Shown: positions 1 through 9,432, counted from the stretch's first letter. The stretch: DNA of 64,000 bases from Candidatus Aalborgicola danicus (GCA_016703945.1 JADJBC010000041.1:124001-188000), one strand, 5' to 3'. Notes: generated from the sequence alone by a model not told the origin. Numbers and translations: made by a program.

Positions 1-137
1 TGTGCCTGGCGTGTTTCGTTTGCATTCGCCGTGGCATTGAAGCCCATCAACACACTGCCATGCAGTCCGACGCACACGGTGGTGGCGATGGCAAATGCGG
101 TGAAGCTGAAACGGTGGGCGGTGCGGCTGGTCATCAT
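1..137 (-). CDS. Secreted protein, N-terminal part only (cut by window edge)
   Basis: Only the first 45 codons lie in the window; the rest continues to the left of base 1. The start at 135-137 (ATGATG) is preceded by a good GGAGA ribosome site seven bases upstream. The visible peptide begins with a positively charged stretch (TSRTAHR), then a hydrophobic stretch of about 20 residues, then a small-residue stretch ATANA that could be a signal peptidase I site. This suggests an exported protein. Nothing in the visible part identifies its function. Confidence 0.55.
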   Translation of the reverse strand, partial: MMTSRTAHRFSFTAFAIATTVCVGLHGSVLMGFNATANANETRQA

Positions 138-266
138 GGTATTTCTCCGGTTGGTGGGTCTGTGTTGACCCGATGACCGAACTGTAAAAGGACCACGTGA
201 CCGGCACCAGCGGCTTGCGACGGACTGCATCTAGGCGTGAGAAACGGTTGAATTGGCGGAGTGAAT

Positions 267-1607
267 CTACAGCGTAAACGTCCACCCATCCACCAAGGCC
301 CCCGGCACCCGCGAGCCACCCAGGGCGCGGGTGTAATAGGTGTCGCAGGCCGGGTCAATGTCGGCCCAGTCGGTCAGCGCAAGTAGTTTGCTGCCCAGGG
401 CGTCGTACAGGCTCTCGTCCCAGCGCAGGTCGTTGATGGGGCCGACGATCTCGCCGTTCTCGACCCAGAAACAGGCGTAGCGGGTCATGCCGGTTACACG
501 GGCCGAGACCGGGTCGCTCCAGTTCAGGTAGTGCACGTTGGAGAGGTAGAGGCCGGTGCCAACGGCTTTGAGGATGTCTGGCTCGGCCAGCGAGCCGCAG
601 GACACATCCAGCGCGCGGGGCGCTTCACCCTCGTCGGCGGCGTTGCCGCTCAATCCATATTCCTTGGCGGTGCGTGAGCTGACCAGCAAGGTGCGCAACT
701 CACCGGCTTGCATCAGGGGCAACAGGCTTTCGCTGACCTCGCCTTGGCTATTGAAACGCGGCGTCAAAGCAAGGCCAAAGTTCTCGCCAAAGCTCAGCAA
801 CGGCGAGAAACGCGCCTCGCGCTCCACCAGTTTCTTGAACGGGCTGCGCCCCTGTTTCCAGGCCGCCGCCGACAGGGCGTTCCAGCCCATCATGCCCAGC
901 ACATCGGCAAAGGCGCGCGGCGCCAGGTAGGTGCGGTACTGGCCGGGTTTTACGCTGACGGTGGGGCGCTTGAGCTTGTCCAGCAGGTCGCGCGTGCGGG
1001 CCAGGTTGGCGGCCCACGCCTGCGTGTCCCAGCGGGCACCGGCGTAGCTGCCCTTGGCGGCCTTGGGTCCGTCGTACAGCGAGTAGTCCAGAAAGAAGCT
1101 TTCGGTAGCAAACCAGTGGTTTTGCCCGGCCGAGTTGCGGTTGGCACGAATGACCACCCCGCCTGCGTACAGGCCCGCCAGGTCACAGCCCTCTGTGCTG
1201 TCCAGAATGGCAGACACCACATCCTGCGGTGCCAGCAGCGCACCGCTGAAGGTGTCGTCGCTGCTGCCGTGGTTGGCGATGGGCACCTGGTGGGGATCCA
1301 CATCCAGCACCGCCACCTCGGCGCGGCAAGCTTGCAGCGTGGCGCTGAGCAGGTCGCAATCGGCGTCCAGGTTGCCACTCAGGGTGCAGGACTGTTTGAC
1401 CGTGCGCCCCAAAGACTGCAGTTGCAGCGACAGCACCATCTGCTGCACATCGGTGTTCTGGCGCACGCGGTTGGCGTTGAAGCGCACATACAGCGTGTCC
1501 TCGGCACTCAGGTTCAGCGTGATGGATTCGTCGCCGGTGAGTTGCCCCAAAACGTGGCTGGCAACCGCATCGAAGTGGGTTCTTGCGGTGTTCATGAAGT
1601 GGCTCAT
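267..1607 (-). CDS. TldE/PmbA-like partner subunit, metallopeptidase family U62
   Basis: 446 residues. The protein is the second gene of a TldD/TldE-type pair: its ATG overlaps the stop codon of the upstream gene as ATGA (1604-1607), which shows translational coupling and decides the start. TldE-type subunits form heterodimers with TldD and lack the zinc-binding HExxxH motif; I see no such motif here. The C-terminal half has the family-like conserved segments (LDVSCGSLAEPDIL, GLYLSNVHYLNWSD, TGMTRYACFWVENGEIVGPI). TldD/E complexes digest unfolded peptides or trim peptide precursors; no precursor gene is visible next to this pair. The family is certain, the substrate unknown. Confidence 0.85.
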   Translation of the reverse strand: MSHFMNTARTHFDAVASHVLGQLTGDESITLNLSAEDTLYVRFNANRVRQNTDVQQMVLSLQLQSLGRTVKQSCTLSGNLDADCDLLSATLQACRAEVAVLDVDPHQVPIANHGSSDDTFSGALLAPQDVVSAILDSTEGCDLAGLYAGGVVIRANRNSAGQNHWFATESFFLDYSLYDGPKAAKGSYAGARWDTQAWAANLARTRDLLDKLKRPTVSVKPGQYRTYLAPRAFADVLGMMGWNALSAAAWKQGRSPFKKLVEREARFSPLLSFGENFGLALTPRFNSQGEVSESLLPLMQAGELRTLLVSSRTAKEYGLSGNAADEGEAPRALDVSCGSLAEPDILKAVGTGLYLSNVHYLNWSDPVSARVTGMTRYACFWVENGEIVGPINDLRWDESLYDALGSKLLALTDWADIDPACDTYYTRALGGSRVPGALVDGWTFTL

Positions 1608-3037
1608 GCGGCACCCCCAAACACGTGCACACCCTTGAACAGGCAGGGCGGTGACGCGTGCCCCACACGTATCACCTGACTGGGCTCGCCCTTGCCGCAA
1701 TAGGGTGTGCCATAGGCCACGGTGTCCCTGCCCACACCGGCCAACCGGTTCCAGAAATCCACCGTCACGCCACGGTAGTTGGGATTGCGCACCACGCTGG
1801 CGAGCTTGCCGTTGCGAATGAGTTGCCCGCGTTCGCAGCCGAACTGGAACTTGTTGCGGTAGTCGTCAATCGACCAGGACCGATTGGTGGTCATCAGCAC
1901 CCCGTTTTCCACCTGGGCAATGAGCTCGTCCAGCGTCGAATTACCCGCCTCAAGATTCAGGTTGGCCATGCGGTCGATAGGCGCACGGTTCCACGAGGCC
2001 GAGCGGAAATTGGCCACTCCGGCCAAGCCGCTACGCTCTTGCGACTCCAGCGCGCCCAGGCCACGGCACAACATGCCGCCTTCAATCAGCAACTCGCGTT
2101 GGGCGGGGTTGCCGCCGTCGTCAAACGCATAACTGGCGAACTCGTGGCGCACGCCGGGGTCGAAACTCACGTTCATCAGGGGCGAGCCGTAGCGCAGCGT
2201 TCCAAAATCGGTCGGCTTCACAAAGCTCCAGCCCGCGTAGTTGCGCTCGTCACCCAGAATGCGGTCCAGTTCCAGCGGGTGGCCAATGGACTCGTGGATC
2301 TGCAGCATCATCTGGTCGGGCATCAAGATCAGGTCCATAACACCGGTGGGACAGTTCTCGGCCGCCAGCAACTCCTGCGCCTCGGCCGCCACACGCTGTG
2401 CCTCCAAGGTCCAGCGGCTGCGGTCAAACGCTTCGCCACCCATTTGTGCGGTGTGGGACCAGGTGCGTGTCTGCGACTCCAACCCCTCTGCCGCGGTGGC
2501 CGACAGGTCGATATTGACCATGTCGAAGTCCTGCTCAATGGCAGCCCCGTTGCTGGAGAAGTAGGCCAGGCGGGTCTGGATGGTCATGACCCGCGCGCTG
2601 CGGTTGACCAGCAGGTCCGAACCCTTCATCGCCGCACTGGCCGCACGCAGACAGTCTGTGATTTCGGCCAGCGACGTGGCGTCCAGCGCCTTGTCGCGCG
2701 GGCTCTGGTACTTGCCCGAGGAGCCAGGGCGCTGTGCAGGGCTGAACGCGTGGGCCTTATAGGCGCTGGTGGTTTGGGTGGTGGCTATGGCGCGCTCGAA
2801 CGCGTGCTGCAGGCCCTCTGCACTGGTGTCTGCCGTGGCGGCATAACCGAAGTGCCCGTTGAGCAACACCTCGCACATGGCGCCCGCCTCGCTGGTGGTC
2901 TCATTCTTCTCCGGCATGTCGTTGCGCACACTGCGTGACGCCGTGGTCTCGCTGGAGTAACGCACGCCAGCCCACTCGGCTGCGCGGCGCGCGTGGGCTA
3001 AGGCTTGTTGCGCAAAAGCATAGTTCTGTTGGGACAT
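1604..3037 (-). CDS. TldD-like zinc metallopeptidase
   Basis: 477 residues. A zinc-binding HExxxH motif (HESIGH, residues 248-253) followed by PLELDRI is the signature of the catalytic TldD subunit. The C-terminal segment with YGTPYCGKGEPSQ also fits. The start was placed at the Met of MSQQNYAF because the longer in-frame upstream extension has no family-like sequence. The gene is co-transcribed with its TldE-like partner (4-base overlap). Whether this is the standard tldD pair or a second paralogous pair cannot be decided from this window. Confidence 0.87.
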   Translation of the reverse strand: MSQQNYAFAQQALAHARRAAEWAGVRYSSETTASRSVRNDMPEKNETTSEAGAMCEVLLNGHFGYAATADTSAEGLQHAFERAIATTQTTSAYKAHAFSPAQRPGSSGKYQSPRDKALDATSLAEITDCLRAASAAMKGSDLLVNRSARVMTIQTRLAYFSSNGAAIEQDFDMVNIDLSATAAEGLESQTRTWSHTAQMGGEAFDRSRWTLEAQRVAAEAQELLAAENCPTGVMDLILMPDQMMLQIHESIGHPLELDRILGDERNYAGWSFVKPTDFGTLRYGSPLMNVSFDPGVRHEFASYAFDDGGNPAQRELLIEGGMLCRGLGALESQERSGLAGVANFRSASWNRAPIDRMANLNLEAGNSTLDELIAQVENGVLMTTNRSWSIDDYRNKFQFGCERGQLIRNGKLASVVRNPNYRGVTVDFWNRLAGVGRDTVAYGTPYCGKGEPSQVIRVGHASPPCLFKGVHVFGGAA

Positions 3038-3476
3038 GTTGCTCAAGGATTCAGGGTTGGGGTGCAGATGCTGCACCGTGCGAGCAACATTGTGCAATGC
3101 CGGCGCAACCGGGGACTGCGTTGGCTGCGATACAGCCCCTGGGCCTCAGCGATGTGGAGCAATAGAGCCGCCTTGAACTCTAGGGTTCAAAACTATCTGC
3201 ACATTGCGTACCGCTATCAATTAGGTAGCAGCTTGCGCATATTTCACGAGGGCTATTGCCGTATTTCGCTTGGAGAGTTTGTTTGGCTGAGGCAGCTCTG
3301 CGCAACGGGTCTTGGAGATATCAGAAGCGAGAAACCTGTTACTGGTATTGACGCTGCAGTCATCCACACATCTCCGGCCAAAGTCGGGTATGCCGCGTTT
3401 GCGGAAATTGGTTTAACAGAATTACCCGCTTCATACCCGACACTCATGACAGTAACCGTAACCAGCCGTTCATTGC
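3038..3476. other. Intergenic region with a dispersed repeat and an inverted repeat
   Basis: About 440 bases between tldD-like and the S9 peptidase. It contains copy 1 of the 44-base repeat (3212-3255). It also has a pair of 10-base inverted arms, GTCGGGTATG near 3383 and CATACCCGAC near 3433, about 40 bases apart. A minus-strand reading frame of 75 codons crosses these arms but has no recognisable domain. I see no convincing gene. Confidence 0.5.
3212..3255 (+). repeat. 44-base dispersed repeat, copy 1
   Basis: Matches the pattern shared by eleven sites in the window: an imperfect palindrome GCTATCAATTAGGTAGC, then a middle part ending in GCGC, then TTCACGAGGGCTA at the 3' end. Intergenic. 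Confidence 0.8.
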
Positions 3477-5633
3477 TCATTTCAGATGCTGCCCAAGGAA
3501 TTTCTCGACGCGCTTTGCAAAGTCAACTTGGGTACTCACCTGCCGCCAACTGTGCCCTTCGTTTGGATAGGTTACCCAATCTGGTGGTCGCCCCAAGTCT
3601 GTAAGTGCTGCCTGCAGACGCTCGCCATGAGCAAGTGGCACGCGCTGGTCGCTCTCCCCAAATCCCAATAACAAGGGTGCTTGAATATTTTTCGCTTGTT
3701 TCAACGGTGAGTTGGCATTCAACATATCCGCATCTTTTTCGATATCTCCAACCATCTGCGGAATCATGTAGCGGCGTGCAGTTGAACTAATGTCATCGCT
3801 GATCCACCAAGATCCTTTGACATAAAGCGTTGGGTCCGTCACCGCAGCCCACGCAACTCCACAACGGTAGAGTTCCGGATGTCGGATCAAACCCATCAAT
3901 GTGCTGTAGCCGCCATAACTTGCACCCGCAATGCAGGCCTTATCAGTAACAAATCCCTGCTTTTGTGCCCAAAGCAATGCATCGGCCACATCGTTCTGCA
4001 TGGACTGTCCCCACTGCTTCCAACCTGCACGGTAATGCGTATCACCATAACCCGCGCTGCCACGAAACTCCGGACTAATGACCAGATATCCGCGTGATGC
4101 CAGGAATTGCTCCATGGGTTGCCATTTCCAATGCCCAATTCGTATCCAGGGCCCCCCGTGCACCAATACGACTGCTGGAACCGGTTGGCCATGCTTGAAT
4201 CCAGATGGCTGTGTCAACCAGACCGGCAAATCACGTCCATCTCGTGACTTGATGCGATGAAGATCGACCATCGCCATTTGCCTGGGGTCAATGTCATCCA
4301 TGACGTTGCTCACTGGCTGCAAGCGTTGCTTTGATGGTTCAAACAGAAAGAGCTTACCCGGATTCTGGTCCGAGTAAGAACGCACCAAAATCACCATATC
4401 AGGTGCTCCACATCGGCTGCAACTCAAACGATTCACCTGCCCTGGCAGAAGTTTGTCAACTTCGACCTGCACCAGCTTCATTCCCTCATCGAACCACAGG
4501 GTTTGTTCAGCATCCGTATCTACCCTGACCCCGAGCGCCTTGGAGCCCGCACGATCCAAGATCAGCCCGCCTAAGAAATCAAACCCCGGTGTCGTGACAA
4601 GCGGGGGGCTTTGAGGTGTGCCTTTTTCAAAATCAAACTTTGTAAGGGCAGAGAAGCCTTCTGTGCCATGTTTGATGGTTCCATACAGATTGCCGGAATC
4701 ATCAACGGCTTTGGGAATAAACGGTGGACTGAGCAAATCACTTTCCGCAATTTGGTGCCATTGGGTTTCATTCGGCCCCCGCCAAAACAGAGCAGTGCGT
4801 CCGTTGGTGACGGTGTTCGCCACGCGTGCCTGTCCTTTGCTGTCAAACATCCAGCCCTGTGCACCGGATGGTGCATTGAGTTCTATGTGTCGCGTTCTTG
4901 CAGTACGAACATTGAGCCACATCGGTGAAACGGATTCCAGTTCGCCACCACTGATGTTCAGTCTGCCGATGACTATTTCATCTTCAGCGACGCCCTCTTG
5001 CCGCTTAGGAACCGACAACAAAGTGTGGTTCCACTCCAGTATGCGGTCACGTCCACTGCTGTCCGTAATCTTTGATACGTTTTGACGCCTTACCAGCATG
5101 CGTAGATCACCGCCATCTGAATTTACCGAGTACATACCGGGTGCAGTCCGACGGTCCTCTCCGCTACCTTCTTCCAGGTCTAAGACACTGAAAACCAGAC
5201 TCTTGTCCCCCACCCATTCAAATCGCGTGATATCTGCATTTGTGAAGGCAGCAACGCGATAGGCCTTTGATCCCTCTACTCCTAAGTCGATTACCACCAA
5301 TCCCACACGGTTGCCTCCACGTGAAGTGGTCAGTGCGACTTTGGCGCCAGATGGTGAGAGCTTGGCTTCAAGCACCCTGGGGCGCTGAAAGAAGCGCTCA
5401 ACCGGAATCTGAGCCGAAGAAGGCGCGGCCTTCGCTACTAAGCCAGTGTCCCCTGCGGTTGATACAGTTGTTTGTGCACGGGCATCGATGCTTCCAACAC
5501 CCAGAAGGGTCGCCATGATGATGCCTTGACTCAGCCATACCTTGATAGCTCCAAGTAGATTTTCTTGGTTGATTGACACTGACTCGCTCCCGTTAACGTG
5601 TTGTTGAATTTTGATAATGATACTTTTTGGCAA
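3477..5633 (-). CDS. Exported S9 family peptidase (prolyl oligopeptidase-like)
   Basis: 718 residues. The C-terminal third is an alpha/beta hydrolase of family S9: nucleophile Ser572 in GASYGG, Asp662 in GESDQRVP and His694 in NEGHSW. An oxyanion-type motif LVHGGPW lies before the nucleophile. The N-terminal two thirds would form the beta-propeller that filters peptides. A hydrophobic stretch ending ARAQ (about residues 37-54) behind a polar N-terminus suggests an uncleaved or late signal peptide, so the enzyme is probably periplasmic. A shorter start nearer the hydrophobic stretch is possible. The gene stands alone. Confidence 0.9.
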   Translation of the reverse strand: MPKSIIIKIQQHVNGSESVSINQENLLGAIKVWLSQGIIMATLLGVGSIDARAQTTVSTAGDTGLVAKAAPSSAQIPVERFFQRPRVLEAKLSPSGAKVALTTSRGGNRVGLVVIDLGVEGSKAYRVAAFTNADITRFEWVGDKSLVFSVLDLEEGSGEDRRTAPGMYSVNSDGGDLRMLVRRQNVSKITDSSGRDRILEWNHTLLSVPKRQEGVAEDEIVIGRLNISGGELESVSPMWLNVRTARTRHIELNAPSGAQGWMFDSKGQARVANTVTNGRTALFWRGPNETQWHQIAESDLLSPPFIPKAVDDSGNLYGTIKHGTEGFSALTKFDFEKGTPQSPPLVTTPGFDFLGGLILDRAGSKALGVRVDTDAEQTLWFDEGMKLVQVEVDKLLPGQVNRLSCSRCGAPDMVILVRSYSDQNPGKLFLFEPSKQRLQPVSNVMDDIDPRQMAMVDLHRIKSRDGRDLPVWLTQPSGFKHGQPVPAVVLVHGGPWIRIGHWKWQPMEQFLASRGYLVISPEFRGSAGYGDTHYRAGWKQWGQSMQNDVADALLWAQKQGFVTDKACIAGASYGGYSTLMGLIRHPELYRCGVAWAAVTDPTLYVKGSWWISDDISSTARRYMIPQMVGDIEKDADMLNANSPLKQAKNIQAPLLLGFGESDQRVPLAHGERLQAALTDLGRPPDWVTYPNEGHSWRQVSTQVDFAKRVEKFLGQHLK

Positions 5634-5937
5634 GAAGAATACTGCATGGCAAACTGTGATGGAACTGATGAAACAGCCTGCACCTGAGCAATATTAAGCA
5701 TCGGGATAAGCGTTACCGCATATGTGTAATTACATAGAGAGCTGGATATGTGCGACTCCACATCCACCGCTGCCGTTTTGATGGACCATAGTCTTGCTAA
5801 GGACTTATTGAGGTGCCAGTTAGCTGCCATTGGATGACGCCAGCAATCAGCTCACAAGAGTCATCCGCTGCCAAAACGGCTGTGGCAGCTTCGCCCCTGA
5901 ACTGACTTCCAATGCGGATCCAACCAACAATCTACCT

Positions 5938-6016
5938 GCATGGTTTGGGCCATTGGATCCCGCCGATTTGTGGGCGTTTGACACGATAAGGCGGGTGCCA
6001 ATGGCCCAAACCATGC
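5938..6016. repeat. 79-base near-perfect hairpin
   Basis: The left arm (5938-5964) and right arm (5990-6016) are complementary at 25 of 27 positions; the outer 19 bases (GCATGGTTTGGGCCATTGG) pair perfectly. The loop is 25 bases (5965-5989). There is no T-run after either arm, so it is not a simple terminator. A short reading frame crosses it but is explained by the symmetry. It could be a miniature transposable element or a recombination site. No flanking direct repeat is obvious. Confidence 0.85.
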
Positions 6017-6065
6017 CACTAGAACAGTCAAAACACTGAGGTAGTGGTCGATCCAGACCTCTGAT

Positions 6066-6109
6066 AGCTACAAAAATAGTAGCTACTTACGCTTATTCCA
6101 CGTGGGCTG
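6066..6109 (+). repeat. 44-base dispersed repeat, copy 2
   Basis: Begins AGCTACAAAAATAGTAGCT and ends TTCCACGTGGGCTG, the same plan and length as the other copies. Intergenic, downstream of copA. Confidence 0.8.
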
Positions 6110-6342
6110 AAGGCCAATTTGACACATAGATTCTGATTCAATCCCCGTAAAGGGCTGCAAAACCCAACTCCGGCGCAAATTCCATGTAACCGCAAACGCC
6201 TTGCTGGACAGCACGTTGATGGTGGCAGGCGGCAGGTTCATCACACACGGTGGGTGGCCCATGTTGGTGAAGCGGGTCAGGCGGCGGCTCTCGCCCCCGT
6301 AAAGCCTGCGTAGCCAACTGTGTATTTGATAACAATTGACAG

Positions 6343-8625
6343 TCATTCCCTGGGCTTCCAACGCTTCAACAGCAATGCATTGGTCATCACACTGACCGAA
6401 CTTAAGGCCATAGCTGCTCCGGCAACCACCGGGTTCAGGTAGCCCAGCGCCGCGAGCGGAATGCCTGCCACGTTGTAGGCAAAAGCCCAAAAGAGGTTTT
6501 GCCGGATCTTGGCCACCGTGCGGTCGGAGATGTCCAGCGCGGCAGCCACCAGGGTCAGGTCACCGCGCATCAGCGTGATGCCTGCAGCGTGCATGGCGAC
6601 ATCGGTGCCATTGCCCATAGCCAGCCCCACGTCGGCAGCCGCTAGTGCCGGCGCATCGTTCACGCCATCGCCCACCATGGCCACCGTGCGACCGCCAGGT
6701 TTGGCTGCGGTGCCTGCCTTCAGTTGGGCCACCAACGCCGCCTTGTCGCCGGGCAACACCTCCGCCATCACCTCGCCCGCATCCGGGTTCAGGCCCAGAC
6801 GGTGGCCCATGGCATGTGCAGCACCCCGGTTGTCGCCCGAGATCATGACCACGCGGATGCCCTGTGCGCGCAAGGTTGCCAGCGCTTCGGATGCGCCGGG
6901 TTTTGGCTCGTCGGCAAATGCCATCAGGGCGCGCAAAGTCAAACCTTGCCCCGTGCGTTCGGCCATGGCGGAAACCGTGGCGCCTTCCGCCTGCAACCCG
7001 GTGGCCTTGGCCGCCATTGGCTGCAAATCCACGCCCAGCTCTTCCATCCAGCGCAGGCTGCCGATAACAAAGCGGCGCGTATCCACCTCGCCCTCGGTGC
7101 CACGCCCTGGCACGGCCTGGAGCTGCTGCGGTGCGACGATGGTGATGCCTTGCTCCTGGGCAGCGGCCACTACGGCACGGGCCAGGGGATGTTCGCTGCC
7201 ACTCTGCAGGCTGGCGGCAATACGCAGCAGGGTCCCCACGCTTGCCACCTCGGGTGCCGTGCTGCCCTCCAGGGGGGCACTCGCATCCACAGCACCCGGA
7301 ACCAGCAGCGCGCTCAGGCGTGGGCGCCCCACTGTCAGCGTGCCGGTTTTGTCAAAGGCCACTACATCGACCTTGTGCGCCAGCTCCAGCGCCTGCGCGT
7401 CCTTGATCAGGATGCCGTGCTGTGCGGCGACGCCGGTTCCCGCCATGATGGCCGCAGGGGTGGCTAGGCCCAAGGCGCAGGGGCAGGCGATGACCAGCAC
7501 GGCCACGGCGTGGATAACAGCGGTCTCAAACGGGTGGCCGGTCAACCACCAGCCCAGCAGGGTCAACAGAGCCAGCACCAACACCACCGGCACAAACACG
7601 GCGCTGACCTTGTCTACCAGCCGCTGAATGGGTGCCTTGGCGGCCTGGGCATCTTCCACCAGACGGATGATGCGGGCCAGCACCGTGTCCACACCCACGG
7701 CGGTCACCTGCAGCACCACGCGACCTTCGCCGTTGATGGAGCCGCCGGTGAGCTTGTCGCCAACGTCCTTGCGCACCGGCAAAGGTTCGCCGGTCAGCAT
7801 GGACTCGTCGACCTGGGTCTGTCCCTCACTCAGGGTGCCGTCCACCGGAAAACGTTCACCGGGTTTGACGGCGATGTGATCGCCCACCATCACATCCGCC
7901 ACGGGTACATCGACCTCCCCATCGCGTCCCAGCCAGTGCGCCACATCGGGGCGCAGCGCGTGCAAGGAACGGATGGCGGCCGTGGTCTGGCGTTTGGCAC
8001 GTGCCTCCAGCCACTTGCCCAGCAGCACCAGCGTGATGACCACGGCCGAGCCTTCAAAGTACAGGTGCACCATGGCGCCGTCGGGTGCGGTCAACCACAG
8101 CCATACCGACAAGGCCCAGCCAGCGGTGGTGCCGATGGACACCAGCAGGTCCATATTGCCGCTGCGCGCCAGCAGGGCATGCCAGCCGGCCTTGTAAAAG
8201 CGCGCACCGAGGATGAACTGCACAGGCGTGGCCAGCACAAACTGCAGCCAGGCCGGCAGCATCCAGTGCTGGCCGAAGAGGTCGCCCACCATCGGCAGCG
8301 CCAGCGGTGCCGACAACAACGCGCCGATGGCGACCGGGCCAAAGCCGGCCCAGGGCGAAACGGATTCCAGCGCGTCGACCTGTGCCGGGGTGCGCACCTC
8401 ATAACCTGCATCGCGCACGGCGCGGCGCAGGCGGGCTGGCATCTGGTCGGCATCTGCGTAGGTGATGCGCGCCGACTCGGTGGCCAGGTTGACAGTGGCT
8501 TCCTGCACGCCCGGCACTTTTTTCAAGGCCTTTTCAACACGGCCCACACACGAGGCACAGGTCATGCCGCCGACGGCAATGTCCAGACTGAGGTTGGCGG
8601 CAGAGGGGGAGGTTATGGTGTCCAT
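6343..8625 (-). CDS. copA: Copper-exporting P1B-type ATPase
   Basis: 760 residues. One N-terminal heavy-metal domain with GMTCASC (Cys23 and Cys26), membrane helices, the TGEP actuator motif, the CPC transmembrane metal site (IACPCALG), the phosphorylation motif DKTGTLT, the HP motif (SEHPLA) and GDGVNDAPAL. This is the Cu(I) exporter of the inner membrane. The start at 8623-8625 was chosen because it lies just behind the CueR-type promoter and puts the metal domain near the N-terminus. It diverges from the CopZ-like gene and cueR, so copper probably induces both sides through CueR. Confidence 0.97.
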   Translation of the reverse strand: MDTITSPSAANLSLDIAVGGMTCASCVGRVEKALKKVPGVQEATVNLATESARITYADADQMPARLRRAVRDAGYEVRTPAQVDALESVSPWAGFGPVAIGALLSAPLALPMVGDLFGQHWMLPAWLQFVLATPVQFILGARFYKAGWHALLARSGNMDLLVSIGTTAGWALSVWLWLTAPDGAMVHLYFEGSAVVITLVLLGKWLEARAKRQTTAAIRSLHALRPDVAHWLGRDGEVDVPVADVMVGDHIAVKPGERFPVDGTLSEGQTQVDESMLTGEPLPVRKDVGDKLTGGSINGEGRVVLQVTAVGVDTVLARIIRLVEDAQAAKAPIQRLVDKVSAVFVPVVLVLALLTLLGWWLTGHPFETAVIHAVAVLVIACPCALGLATPAAIMAGTGVAAQHGILIKDAQALELAHKVDVVAFDKTGTLTVGRPRLSALLVPGAVDASAPLEGSTAPEVASVGTLLRIAASLQSGSEHPLARAVVAAAQEQGITIVAPQQLQAVPGRGTEGEVDTRRFVIGSLRWMEELGVDLQPMAAKATGLQAEGATVSAMAERTGQGLTLRALMAFADEPKPGASEALATLRAQGIRVVMISGDNRGAAHAMGHRLGLNPDAGEVMAEVLPGDKAALVAQLKAGTAAKPGGRTVAMVGDGVNDAPALAAADVGLAMGNGTDVAMHAAGITLMRGDLTLVAAALDISDRTVAKIRQNLFWAFAYNVAGIPLAALGYLNPVVAGAAMALSSVSVMTNALLLKRWKPRE

Positions 8626-8632
8626 GGGGCAG

Positions 8633-8663
8633 AGCCTAAACCTTCTCACCATGGAAAGGTCAA
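8633..8663 (-). promoter_or_regulatory. CueR-type promoter of copA
   Basis: Read on the minus strand there is a -35 TTGACC (8658-8663), a 19-base spacer and a -10 TAGGCT (8633-8638). The long spacer holds a dyad with ACCTT and AAGGT ends (8640-8660). A 19-base spacer with such a dyad is the hallmark of promoters activated by MerR/CueR proteins. Confidence 0.85.
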
Positions 8664-8690
8664 GGGTTCTCCACAGATTTCACAAGTGGC

Positions 8691-8721
8691 TTGACTCTCC
8701 CACCATGGTAAGGTTCACACT
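8691..8721 (+). promoter_or_regulatory. CueR-type promoter of the copZ-like gene and cueR
   Basis: A -35 TTGACT (8691-8696), a 19-base spacer and a -10-like CACACT (8716-8721). The spacer dyad (8694-8714) shares CCATGG and AAGGT with the copA promoter. It faces away from the copA promoter, so one activator could serve two divergent units. Confidence 0.78.
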
Positions 8722-8752
8722 ACCGGTTTTGCACACCAACCAAGGAATCACC

Positions 8753-8950
8753 ATGAACCAGACTTTTACCGTTACCGGCATGACCTGCGGCCACTGCGAA
8801 AAGGCCGTCACGCGCGCGCTGCAGCAGGTGGACCCGCAAGCGCAAGTGGTGATTGACCGGGCCCAAAACCGCGTGCAGGTCGAATCCACGCAAGCGCGCG
8901 AAGCCCTGGCGCAGGCCATTGCAGAAGAAGGTTATGCCGTCGCCAGCTGA
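8753..8950 (+). CDS. CopZ-like copper chaperone (heavy-metal-associated domain)
   Basis: 65 residues, a single ferredoxin-like HMA domain with the metal motif GMTCGHC near residues 9-15. The protein would carry Cu(I) in the cytoplasm and hand it to CopA. It has an AAGGAA ribosome site and follows directly the CueR-type promoter. The cueR reading frame begins inside its last codons (17-base overlap), so the two genes are one transcript. Confidence 0.93.
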   Translation: MNQTFTVTGMTCGHCEKAVTRALQQVDPQAQVVIDRAQNRVQVESTQAREALAQAIAEEGYAVAS

Positions 8951-9416
8951 AGCCCGCCTTCCCGGAGACAGCAAGCCTGCGACTGGCGAAAGCACAGGGT
9001 CTCTGGTCAATATCGGCCAGGCGGCAAAGTTGTCTGGTGTGTCGGCCAAGATGCTGCGCCATTACGAGTCGCTGGGCCTGCTGGGCCAGGTGGTGCGCAC
9101 CGACAGTGGCTACCGCCAGTACACGTCGACAGACGTCAACACCCTGCGTTTCATCAAGCGCAGCCGCGACCTGGGTTTCTCAATGGCCGAGATTGCGGAG
9201 CTGGTGAACCTGTGGCAAGACCGCAGCCGCGCCAGTGCCAGCGTCAAACACATCGCACAGAAGCATCTGGACGAACTCGGCACCCGTATTGCTGCCATGC
9301 AGGCCATGCAGCGCTCGTTACAAGACCTGTTGCAACACTGCCATGGGGATGCACGCCCGGACTGTCCGATTCTGGATGACCTGGCGGGGGGGCAGTCCCC
9401 TGCGCCCTGCCATTGA
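8934..9416 (+). CDS. cueR: Copper-responsive MerR family activator CueR
   Basis: About 160 residues. The N-terminal winged helix is clear (IGQAAKLSGVSAKMLRHYES). The C-terminal metal loop has two cysteines separated by seven residues (CHGDARPDC), the Cu(I)-binding pattern of CueR. The ATG at 8934 is the only ATG ahead of the helix-turn-helix; a later non-ATG start is possible because about 28 residues precede VNIGQAAK. It is expected to activate both promoters in the copA-copZ gap and so to autoregulate. Confidence 0.93.
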   Translation: MPSPAEARLPGDSKPATGESTGSLVNIGQAAKLSGVSAKMLRHYESLGLLGQVVRTDSGYRQYTSTDVNTLRFIKRSRDLGFSMAEIAELVNLWQDRSRASASVKHIAQKHLDELGTRIAAMQAMQRSLQDLLQHCHGDARPDCPILDDLAGGQSPAPCH

Positions 9417-9432
9417 AGGCTGCCGCCAGTCG

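Larger units (their letters stand above)
5634..6342. other. Intergenic region of 709 bases with a large hairpin and possible gene remnant
   Basis: The stretch between the S9 peptidase and copA holds a small hairpin (GCTGCCA at about 5868 pairing with TGGCAGC at about 5884), the 79-base hairpin 5938-6016 and repeat copy 2. From about 6117 to 6342, on the minus strand, the sequence looks coding-like (a segment NMGHPPCVMNLPPATINVL) but has no proper start and no family I recognise. It may be the 3' end of a decayed gene downstream of copA. Confidence 0.45.

Noticed and set aside
708..2938. Long plus-strand reading frames opposite the TldD/TldE-like genes
   Set aside because: They mirror the codon pattern of the minus-strand genes, are rich in His, Arg and Gln and match no family.
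3253..3480. 75-codon minus-strand frame with segment PTLAGDVWMTAAS
   Set aside because: Could be a remnant, but it crosses an inverted repeat, has no recognised family and ends beside the dispersed repeat; not enough to call a gene.
5830..6039. 69-codon plus-strand frame
   Set aside because: It crosses the 79-base hairpin and is explained by it; no ribosome site or domain.
7510..8694. 394-codon plus-strand frame opposite copA
   Set aside because: A shadow of copA; no start signal or domain.
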